Source: JAHFKM01 sp035655455
GTDB lineage: Archaea > Nanobdellota > Nanobdellia > SCGC-AAA011-G17 > GW2011-AR18
Reading direction: 5' to 3'
DNA: 48,609 nucleotides
Assembly (NCBI GenBank): GCA_035655455.1
Contig: DASRUL010000006.1
Span: forward strand, 1 to 48,609
Shown here: positions 42,489 through 48,609 of the stretch, piece by piece
Position numbering within the stretch: the stretch's first letter is position 1
Layout: each line of letters begins with the position of its first letter
Notes under the pieces: model-generated
What the model saw: only the letters and a program-made list of their open reading frames with translations
Told to the model about the DNA's origin: nothing
Database searches by the model: none
Position numbers and translations under genes: made by a program

Positions 42489-42800
42489 TTACTTTACCTC
42501 TTTAGGATATTTTTCTTTCCATCCCCGCGTCCCACCAGCAACAGAAAAAGCAGTAAATCCCTGCTCTTCCAAGAACGCAGCTCCCTGCTTCGAAGCATTC
42601 CCATGATTACAGATAACATAAACCCGCTTTGACTTGTCTAACTCCTGAACTCTCTGAGGAAGCTCAATCAATGGAATGTTCCTTATCTCGACCTTGTCAA
42701 CATGCTCTTGACCAAAGAGAAAAGCTTGCCTCACATCTACTATCTGAACTTTTCCCTGTTTTTTCCTCACTTCCTCAATTGTTACCTCACTCGCCCCCAT
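42489..42800 (-). CDS. single-domain rhodanese
   Basis: The 103-residue protein is one rhodanese domain: IVDVRQAFLFGQEHVDKVEI (the entry for VDVR...E..GHI), the active-site loop CNHGNAS at 64-70 with catalytic C64, and GGTRGWKEKYP at the end. It transfers sulfane sulfur. The ATG at 42800 lies about 24 nt from a TATA box; longer in-frame starts reach into the divergent gene and were rejected. Confidence 0.88.
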   Translation of the reverse strand: MGASEVTIEEVRKKQGKVQIVDVRQAFLFGQEHVDKVEIRNIPLIELPQRVQELDKSKRVYVICNHGNASKQGAAFLEEQGFTAFSVAGGTRGWKEKYPKEVK

Positions 42801-42817
42801 AAACACGAAAAGAAAAC

Positions 42818-42829
42818 AAACTTTATAAG
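42818..42829. promoter_or_regulatory. single TATA box serving two divergent genes
   Basis: The sequence CTTTATAAGC is close to palindromic (TTATAA core). Its centre is about 24 nt from the rhodanese ATG on the minus strand and about 28 nt from the Toprim ATG on the plus strand, the normal archaeal spacing for leaderless starts in each direction. No second TATA-like element is obvious in this 51-nt gap. Confidence 0.55.
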
Positions 42830-42851
42830 CATTCTTGTTTCGTGAAACCTC

Positions 42852-43217
42852 ATGCATAGTCTCACAAGAGCTCTCGAACACTCTCGAGAAAAACTCGTCC
42901 TTGTTGAAGGAAAAAAAGACAAACAAGCCCTGGAATCCCTAGGCTTTACGAACATTGTCTCACTTCAAAACAGACCACTCTTTGAAGTTGTGGAAACAAT
43001 TCAAGAAAAAGAAGTTGTCTTGCTCACAGACCTCGACAAAGAAGGAAGAAGACTATTCTCAATCCTCAAAAAAGGCCTTGAACGCCAAGGAACAAAAGTT
43101 CATAGCCAATTACGATTTGAGTTATTAAAAGCTGGGCTTGTCCACATCGAAACACTAACAGAAGAATGGATCGCTCATCTTGAAGATAGGAAGAACCTTA
43201 CTCTTTTTGGAAAGTAA
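42852..43217 (+). CDS. small Toprim-domain protein
   Basis: The 121-residue protein is a stand-alone Toprim domain: LVLVEGKKDKQAL with Glu E19, and VVLLTDLDKEGRRLF with D60 and D62, the acidic pair that binds magnesium. Toprim domains act in topoisomerases, primases and RNase M5/OLD nucleases; small archaeal versions are of uncertain role. It is divergent from rhodanese. Confidence 0.85.
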   Translation: MHSLTRALEHSREKLVLVEGKKDKQALESLGFTNIVSLQNRPLFEVVETIQEKEVVLLTDLDKEGRRLFSILKKGLERQGTKVHSQLRFELLKAGLVHIETLTEEWIAHLEDRKNLTLFGK

Positions 43218-43222
43218 AAAAT

Positions 43223-43714
43223 TTATGATGACTTCCTCCACACTCTCAACTCCTCTCCTTTCAGGTAACGATCAAGCATCTCCAACTCTTCATAAATACC
43301 CTCAATCAGCTCATATTTTTTCGCCTCCTCCAAACTCACCCACACATGCTCTGTCAATTCAGAAGAGAGAAGAATCTCTCCCTGATCATAATCCGCGAAC
43401 AAGCTCACAATAATTGTGGGTATGCCATCATCCCTCACATACGAAAGACTCGTCAAATAACGAATATTCTTAACAGCAAGTCCTGTCTCTTCCCTCACTT
43501 CCCTTCTCAACAGATCCTCAAAAATGTTGTACCAATGGCTTGACGTGTCCTTCTGCCTTGAACTATACTCTTTGAGCTCAAGCTTTCCCCCAGGAACAGT
43601 CCACAAGTTTGGAAAAGCCTTCTCAGTAGGAGCCCTCTTTGCGATAAGATATTTTCCATCCTTAATAATTATCCCTGTAACAACAACATAGTGCGCCTTG
43701 TTTGGATCGTACAT
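43223..43714 (-). CDS. Nudix hydrolase with insertion in the Nudix box
   Basis: The 163-residue protein has strand VVVTGIIIKDGKYLIAKRAP and a split Nudix box: GGKLELKE, then about 14 extra residues (including SSRQKDTSSHWYNIF), then RREVREETGL. The metal-binding REVREE is intact, so it may be active. The insertion could shape the substrate pocket. It ends 6 nt from the end of the convergent Toprim gene. Confidence 0.85.
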   Translation of the reverse strand: MYDPNKAHYVVVTGIIIKDGKYLIAKRAPTEKAFPNLWTVPGGKLELKEYSSRQKDTSSHWYNIFEDLLRREVREETGLAVKNIRYLTSLSYVRDDGIPTIIVSLFADYDQGEILLSSELTEHVWVSLEEAKKYELIEGIYEELEMLDRYLKGEELRVWRKSS

Positions 43715-43770
43715 TCACTTTTTCAACCTTCTATTTTATTTAAATATTATTATCCAAAAAAATAACAATT

Positions 43771-44871
43771 CTACAACTCTTTCGCGAATTCTTTCATGCG
43801 CTGCAACAATGTTTTTTTCTCCTCAGTTTTTTTCAACTCCTCAAACAACATCCGCTGCTCCCTCGAAAGCCTCTTTGGCGTTACAATGTTCACAATAACA
43901 TACAAATCACCCCTTCCAGAGCTATGCAGATGGGGAACACCCTTTCCAGCAATCCTAAAACGCGTCCCAGCCTGCGTGCCAGAAGGAATTTTCAAGACAA
44001 CCTCCTTCTCCAACGTCGGAACCTCAACAGACTCACCCAACGCAGCCTGACTAAACATCAACGGTATCTCCAAGAACAAGTCATTCCCCTCACGCCTAAA
44101 CAACTCGTGATCCTCAACGCTCAACACCACATACAAATCACCAGCACGAGCGCCATGCGGACCAGCCTCTCCTTCTCCCCTTATCCTCAGCTGCGTCCCC
44201 TCATCGACGCCAGCAGGAATCGTCACAGTAATTGTTTTTTCCCTTCCCACACGACCCTCACCACGACACGCCCGACAAGGCGCAGCAGCAGCACTTCCAG
44301 CACCAAGACATGTTTTGCACGTCGTAATCTGAGAAAACATTCCAAAGGGCGTGCGCTGCACCTTCTGCTGCTGGCCAGTACCACTACAACTCGAACAGGT
44401 TTCTAACTTCCCACCTTCAGCGCCAGTAGCCTCACACGCTTCACAAGGATCCAACTTTTCCACCGTAAGTTCCTTCTTCATCCCGAACGCAGCCTCCTTA
44501 AAACTGATTTCCAGATCATATCTCAAGTCTCTTCCCTGGCGCTGCCTTCCTCCCCTTCCACCAAAAAACATGTCAAAAATATCGTTCCCAAACAAGTCCT
44601 CAAACCCTGAAAAATTAAAATTCCTAAAAATATCCTCTTGGGAATAACGCTGATGAAAGGTAGCATCCCCAAACTGATCGTACTGCGCCCTCTTCGCATC
44701 ATCACCCAAAACAGCGTACGCCTCAGAAATCTTTTTGAATTTTTCCTCAGCACCAGCGTCCTTACTCACATCAGGATGATACTTCTTCGCCAAATTCTTG
44801 TAGGCTTTCTTAATCTCCTCCTTCGCCGCAGTCTTACTGACCCCTAACGTTTCATAGTAGTCGTTCGCCAT
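43771..44871 (-). CDS. dnaJ: DnaJ (Hsp40) co-chaperone
   Basis: The 366-residue protein is a full type I DnaJ. The J domain has HPD (YHPDVSKDAG), followed by a Gly/Phe-rich linker (FGNDIFDMFFGGRGGR), four zinc repeats (CEACEATG, CSSCSGTG, CKTCLGAG, CRACRGEG) and the C-terminal substrate domains. It stimulates DnaK ATPase. It is last in the grpE-dnaK-dnaJ operon, 29 nt after dnaK. Confidence 0.96.
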   Translation of the reverse strand: MANDYYETLGVSKTAAKEEIKKAYKNLAKKYHPDVSKDAGAEEKFKKISEAYAVLGDDAKRAQYDQFGDATFHQRYSQEDIFRNFNFSGFEDLFGNDIFDMFFGGRGGRQRQGRDLRYDLEISFKEAAFGMKKELTVEKLDPCEACEATGAEGGKLETCSSCSGTGQQQKVQRTPFGMFSQITTCKTCLGAGSAAAAPCRACRGEGRVGREKTITVTIPAGVDEGTQLRIRGEGEAGPHGARAGDLYVVLSVEDHELFRREGNDLFLEIPLMFSQAALGESVEVPTLEKEVVLKIPSGTQAGTRFRIAGKGVPHLHSSGRGDLYVIVNIVTPKRLSREQRMLFEELKKTEEKKTLLQRMKEFAKEL

Positions 44872-44900
44872 GAGAATAAAAAAGGAACATGATAGGGTTT

Positions 44901-46721
44901 TTATGCGTTTTCCCCACCCTTATCCACGACTTCAGCGTCCACAACGTTCTCATCTTTCTTTCCACGCTCTTTTTCCTGCTTCTTCGCCGCCTCTTGATAG
45001 AGCTTCGTTGTCGCTTCCTGCACCTTTTTGTTGATCTCTTCTATTTTTTTCTTCATCTTTTCAGTCTCATCTTTTTGGATCAACTCCCTCAACTCTTTCT
45101 TGTCCTTCTCCAGCTCGTCAAGCAGCCTGTCCTCGACCTTTCCCTTCAAGTCAGCGCTTGTCTTCTCAAGCGTGTAGACCAGCGTATCAGCTTGATTCTT
45201 GAGTTCAGCCTTCTCCTTCTTCCTCTTGTCCTCGTCACCATACTGCTTGGCATCCTTTGCCATCCGCTCAATCTCACCCTGATCAAGCTTCTGAGAGGCA
45301 GTAATCCTAATGCTCTGCTCCCTTCCAGTGCCAATATCCTTCGCACCCACATGCACAATGCCATTCGCGTCAATGTCAAACGTGACTTCAACCTGCGGAA
45401 TACCTCTTGGCGCGGGAGGAATACCCACAAGATCAAACCTTCCCAAGCTCTTATTATCAGCAGCCATCTCACGCTCACCCTGCAAGACATGAATGGTAAC
45501 CGCATTCTGGTTGTCCTCAGCTGTTGAAAAAATTTGACTCTTCTTCGTGGGAATGGTCGTGTTTCTCTGAATAATCTGAGTTCTAATCCCCCCAAGCGTC
45601 TCGATACCCAATGTTAAGGGGGTTACATCCAGCAAGAGAATGTCCTTCACTTCCCCAGCCAACACTCCCGCCTGAACCGCAGCACCAAACGCCACACACT
45701 CCATCGGATCAATGCCGCGCTCTGCTTTCTTCCCAAGAAGATCCTCAACAAATTTTTTTACTATAGGCATGCGCGTTGGGCCTCCCACAAGAATAACTTT
45801 ATGAATATCCGCAGACTCCATCTTCGCATCCTTCAAGGCCTGCAAGACCGGCTTCTTGCACCTTTGCACAATCGGATCAACAATCCGCTCAAGCTCCGCC
45901 CTTGTCAGTTTCATCCTTAAATTCTTACTTCCACTAATAAAAGGCAGATTAATCTCAGTCTCCTGCATCGTCGACAACTCAATCTTCGCACGTTCAGCTG
46001 CCTCCCTAATCCTCTGCACCGCAGTCTTATCATCATTCAGATCAACACCCTCCTGCTGCTCAAAGGTTTTCAAAATATGATTCATCACCACAAGATCCAT
46101 GTCAGTCCCACCAAGCTGCGTGTCACCAGATGTAGACTTCACCTCAAACACCCCATCACCAAGCTCCATCATCGTGACATCAAGCGTTCCACCGCCAAGG
46201 TCAAACACAAGAATCTTCGCCTCCTTATCCTGCTTGTCCAAGCCATACGCCAACGAAGCAGCAGTCGGCTCGTTAATAATCCTTACAACCTCCAAACCAG
46301 CAATCGTTCCCGCATCCTTTGTCGCCTGTCTTTGATTGTCATCAAAGTAGGCAGGCACTGTAATGACCGCCTTTTCCACCTTCTCGCCTAAGAACTCCTC
46401 AGCATCCCTCTTAATCTTTTGCAAAATAAACGCAGAAATCTGCTGCGGCGTAAATTCTTTTCCATGAATCTCATACTTGAAACTCGTCCCCATCTTCCTC
46501 TTCGCACTCATCACCGTGCCCTCAGGATTAGAAACAGCCTGCCTTCTCGCCGGCTCACCCACAAACATCTGCCCATCTTTCGCAAACGCAACCACACTTG
46601 GAAACGCCTTTCCATACAAGCTTGTTCCCTCAGCGCTGGGAATTAACACTGGTCTTCCTGCCTGCAGCACTGATGCTGCTGAGTTCGATGTACCTAAATC
46701 AATTCCAATAATCTTTGTCAT
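44901..46721 (-). CDS. dnaK: DnaK (Hsp70) chaperone
   Basis: The 606-residue protein is a complete Hsp70 with IGIDLGTSNSAASV, VPAYFDDNQRQATKDAG, VFDLGGGTLDVT, VILVGGPTRMP and the substrate-binding domain (LLDVTPLTLGIETLGG). The C-terminus has a charged helical lid. A GTG start at 46727 is possible, but the ATG at 46721 gives the normal MTKIIGIDLGT. A TATA box (ATTATAAAAG, 46746-46755) about 30 nt upstream gives dnaK its own promoter inside the preceding short gene. Confidence 0.97.
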   Translation of the reverse strand: MTKIIGIDLGTSNSAASVLQAGRPVLIPSAEGTSLYGKAFPSVVAFAKDGQMFVGEPARRQAVSNPEGTVMSAKRKMGTSFKYEIHGKEFTPQQISAFILQKIKRDAEEFLGEKVEKAVITVPAYFDDNQRQATKDAGTIAGLEVVRIINEPTAASLAYGLDKQDKEAKILVFDLGGGTLDVTMMELGDGVFEVKSTSGDTQLGGTDMDLVVMNHILKTFEQQEGVDLNDDKTAVQRIREAAERAKIELSTMQETEINLPFISGSKNLRMKLTRAELERIVDPIVQRCKKPVLQALKDAKMESADIHKVILVGGPTRMPIVKKFVEDLLGKKAERGIDPMECVAFGAAVQAGVLAGEVKDILLLDVTPLTLGIETLGGIRTQIIQRNTTIPTKKSQIFSTAEDNQNAVTIHVLQGEREMAADNKSLGRFDLVGIPPAPRGIPQVEVTFDIDANGIVHVGAKDIGTGREQSIRITASQKLDQGEIERMAKDAKQYGDEDKRKKEKAELKNQADTLVYTLEKTSADLKGKVEDRLLDELEKDKKELRELIQKDETEKMKKKIEEINKKVQEATTKLYQEAAKKQEKERGKKDENVVDAEVVDKGGENA

Positions 46722-46723
46722 TT

Positions 46724-46927
46724 TCACATTCCTCCATAGTTTTTACTTTTATAATTTCCAGATTTAGCTTCATACGATACAAGGGCTTTTCCACTATTAT
46801 AGCCTGTAGCTCCTTGGCTGTAACCTTGCGAATAACCTGGACCACCATATCCTTTCTGGCCTGAAGTTCTCACTGGCGTCTGCCTGACTGCGGCTTCCAA
46901 TGAAGTGTTTTTATGGGCGTTGCACAT
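46724..46927 (-). CDS. 67-residue Gly/Tyr/Ser-rich protein between grpE and dnaK
   Basis: The frame overlaps the end of grpE by 17 nt and ends 2 nt before the dnaK ATG. The product is Gly/Tyr/Ser/Gln-rich (KGYGGPGYSQGYSQGATGYN), like prion-type low-complexity sequences, ending KNYGGM. Tight packing supports coding, but the dnaK promoter lies in its 3' end, so part of the frame may be incidental. Function unknown. Confidence 0.45.
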   Translation of the reverse strand: MCNAHKNTSLEAAVRQTPVRTSGQKGYGGPGYSQGYSQGATGYNSGKALVSYEAKSGNYKSKNYGGM

Positions 46928-47429
46928 TCTCTCTCTCCACTTTCTTTCCTACTTTCACTTTGCTTGTTCTCAAGACCTTGTCCTTGTAGGCGTATCCTTT
47001 CTGCAACTCCTCAATCACCATACCCTCTTCCTGAGCCTCCTGAAAATCAAGGATCTCATGCCTATACGGATCAAACTTTTCGCCAACAGCCTTGATCGGA
47101 ATAACCCCTTCCTCAGCAAGGAGTTTGAGCAACTCCTGGTACATCATCTGCATCCCTTGCGTTAGCGCATCTTTTTGGTCTGCTATTCTCAAAGCACGCT
47201 CAAAATCATCCACAATACCAAGGAGCCGTTGCAAAATACCAGCACTCGCGTACTCCTGACGCTCCCGCCCCTCCTTTTCCATCCTCTTAATATAGTTCTC
47301 AAAATCAGCCTGCAGCCTTTTCAATGTGTTAGTGTACTCTTCCAACTCCTTCTCCTTACCATCTTCAGCCTTCTCTTTAAGTGGCTCCATGGCTGGTTTT
47401 TCCTTCTGTGTCTTTTTGTTTAAAGTCAT
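46911..47429 (-). CDS. grpE: GrpE nucleotide-exchange factor
   Basis: The 172-residue protein has the long coiled-coil helix (ELEEYTNTLKRLQADFENYI) and the beta-wing with RHEILDFQEAQEEGMVIEEL and GYAYKDKVLRTSKVKV. It exchanges nucleotide on DnaK. A TATA-like ATAATATAG about 27 nt upstream starts the chaperone operon. Confidence 0.95.
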   Translation of the reverse strand: MTLNKKTQKEKPAMEPLKEKAEDGKEKELEEYTNTLKRLQADFENYIKRMEKEGRERQEYASAGILQRLLGIVDDFERALRIADQKDALTQGMQMMYQELLKLLAEEGVIPIKAVGEKFDPYRHEILDFQEAQEEGMVIEELQKGYAYKDKVLRTSKVKVGKKVERENVQRP

Positions 47430-47499
47430 TTTAGTTTATCTTAAATCAACTATATTATGTTAATAGTAACTTATTTATAAATGTTTCTATTTTGGGGGT

Positions 47500-47582
47500 G
47501 GTGTGTAGAGTCCCAATTTCTTTCCCGCCTTAAAATCCTATCCAACCTGTTAGACTATCTTCCAACCCCTATCAGAAGATAA
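47500..47582 (+). ncRNA. possible small structured RNA
   Basis: No good open frame lies between grpE and the next gene (47430-47597). A second TATA-like palindrome (TTATTTATAAAT, 47472-47483) points to a start near 47505. From there GGGG-G-TGG (47495-47502) can pair with CCA-A-CCCC (47570-47577) with one mismatch, and AGTC with GACT inside. No T-loop is present, so it is not a tRNA. Evidence is limited to this pairing. Confidence 0.2.
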
Positions 47583-47597
47583 GACACTTCAAGAATT

Positions 47598-48203
47598 CTA
47601 CCACTCCACCAGCTTTCCAGCATCCACTTCAAGAGGATCAGCCTTCCTCAACCTTCTCGCCTGTTTTTTACTCACCACTTTGTAATGCCTCGCCCCAACC
47701 AAGTACTCAGGGACAAACCACACTTCTTGCTCGTTTGTCATCCAATTCAACTTATCAAACCTGGCCAGATCCACAGGCAAAGAATACCGCCTCAACGTCT
47801 TCTTTCCACTATCCAAAAAATACTCATGAAAATAACTCATCACCAACTCACGAATCGTTCTATACACCGGCTCTCGATACCTCAGCATGGCGTGATTGGT
47901 TTTGCTTATCGCACCCCAACACCCCTTCTTCTTAAATAAAGCAACAACATGATCCTGATCCTCTTTTGTCGCACTCAAGTCCAGAACCAAGGGCCTCTGA
48001 CCATGTACCCTCAACGCCAACGCGGCAAGCATCGCACCCTCAACACAATGCGCCCTTCTTTCTCTTAAGACACACCGCGGAGAAAGACAAGTGTCACCAT
48101 CTTCCTCAAAATTAATCGAAATCTTGTTCAAAAAATCCTGGACCTTCCTCGGCGTATTTAACTTTTTCAGAACAAGCAACTCCTCTTTTGTTAATCCGAA
48201 CAT
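47598..48203 (-). CDS. transglutaminase-like cysteine hydrolase
   Basis: The 201-residue protein has the transglutaminase-like pattern HCVEGAMLAALALRVHG with nucleophile C53, DQDHVVALF with H85, and the conserved GAISKTNHAMLRYREPVY. Catalytic Cys-His plus a third acidic or Asn residue are plausible. Related bacterial genes are uncharacterised. A TATA-like GTTAAAAATAAG lies about 25 nt upstream. No neighbours share its direction closely. Confidence 0.75.
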   Translation of the reverse strand: MFGLTKEELLVLKKLNTPRKVQDFLNKISINFEEDGDTCLSPRCVLRERRAHCVEGAMLAALALRVHGQRPLVLDLSATKEDQDHVVALFKKKGCWGAISKTNHAMLRYREPVYRTIRELVMSYFHEYFLDSGKKTLRRYSLPVDLARFDKLNWMTNEQEVWFVPEYLVGARHYKVVSKKQARRLRKADPLEVDAGKLVEW

Positions 48204-48365
48204 AAGTATTTCTTATTTTTAACATTTTAAAAAGGTTTAGGAAGCCACCGAGGAGTGTCACGCCATTTTGACGGGTTCTTTTTGCATTAATGTTTTCGAA
48301 TATAAGAGTATGCCTTTACTTTTATTTAAACTCAACCCTGCTGCTCAAAGGTAGCAACATTCTTT

Positions 48366-48609
48366 TTATGTTGTAGAGCACGTTCCATCTGGAGAACGAG
48401 TTATTAAACCAATATGAATATCTTCAGTTTTCTTAAAATAAGAATGACTACTTATCGCCCTTATCGTTGCAAAAGATTTAATCTCAGCTTCTGGAAAAGC
48501 CTCACTCACTAAATCCGCACAACCTAAAAATGTTGACCCTCTGGTTATTACATCATCAACCAACACTATCTTTTCAGGTCTTTCAATTTTTGGATTAACA
48601 CGAATCGTT
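48366..48609 (-). CDS. phosphoribosyltransferase, 5' end cut by window edge
   Basis: Reading minus from the window edge gives TIRVNPKIERPEKIVLVDDV, then ITRGSTFLGCADLVSEAFP. The PRPP-binding loop VLVDDVITRGST is diagnostic of type I phosphoribosyltransferases. The C-terminal pattern FPEAEIKSFATIRA is nearest to ComF-like proteins, though this is tentative. The frame continues beyond 48609; the stop is at 48366-48368. Confidence 0.8.
   Translation of the reverse strand, partial: TIRVNPKIERPEKIVLVDDVITRGSTFLGCADLVSEAFPEAEIKSFATIRAISSHSYFKKTEDIHIGLITRSPDGTCSTT

Noticed and set aside
47480..47600. tRNA in the gap upstream of grpE
   Set aside because: Ends can pair, but there is no T loop and no cloverleaf on either strand.

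Overview
The window reads as a chromosome segment of a small-genome archaeon, most likely from the DPANN group (Woesearchaeota/Pacearchaeota-like); the exact lineage is an inference. The evidence is archaeal information-processing genes (TFB, Orc1/Cdc6, eS8, eL37, eL40, aIF5A, archaeal Sm protein, FtsZ, Ogg2-type glycosylase), TATA boxes about 25-30 nt before many start codons, GGTGA/GGAGG ribosome sites on downstream genes, and tRNA genes with bulge-helix-bulge introns. A bacterial-type GrpE-DnaK-DnaJ set is also present.

Layout. 1-3229: a partial methyltransferase, two small genes and a nucleotidyltransferase-domain protein. 3273-4321: a redox/Fe-S cluster (glutaredoxin, four-Cys miniprotein, DUF1858-HesB fusion). 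4339-8156: HTH-nucleotidyltransferase, superoxide dismutase, pentapeptide protein, membrane protein and a membrane-anchored sugar dehydrogenase-like protein. 8253-8348: tRNA-Val with an intron in the T arm. 9306-10135: a UPF0175/DUF3368 toxin-antitoxin pair. 10180-21429: a four-gene, 11-kb operon joined by ATGA overlaps, encoding a protein with a pilin-like N-terminus, a 1732-residue secreted protein, a secreted protein with a lytic-transglycosylase (SLT) domain, and a polytopic membrane protein. This is the best candidate for an undescribed system. 21469-21603: tRNA-Leu(UAG) with two introns and a 7-nt exon carrying the anticodon. 21701-22283: an AbrB/PIN toxin-antitoxin pair.

22314-32272 is mostly housekeeping: Sm/eL37, eS8, TFB, Orc1/Cdc6, a phosphoesterase, TatD, a site-2 protease, eL40, aIF5A and an FKBP isomerase. 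Several very short genes with good ribosome sites lie between them. 32347-38791 has FtsZ, a coiled-coil protein paired with an ATPase-less secretion-ATPase N-domain, an Lrp regulator, a PhoU-like regulator, a membrane-anchored kinase-like protein and an RNase H-fold nuclease. 39131-43714 has Ogg2, a 28-residue basic peptide, two Nudix proteins, pyruvate/2-oxoacid dehydrogenase E1 alpha and beta, rhodanese and a Toprim protein. 43771-47429 is the dnaJ-dnaK-grpE chaperone operon. The window ends with a transglutaminase-like protein and a partial phosphoribosyltransferase.

Most of the + strand has more C than G and more A than T whatever the gene direction. Two blocks of about 2.4-2.5 kb (about 4.14-6.65 kb and about 18.3-20.7 kb) reverse this, and the reversals fall inside intact genes. 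No CRISPR array, insertion sequence or rRNA was seen.
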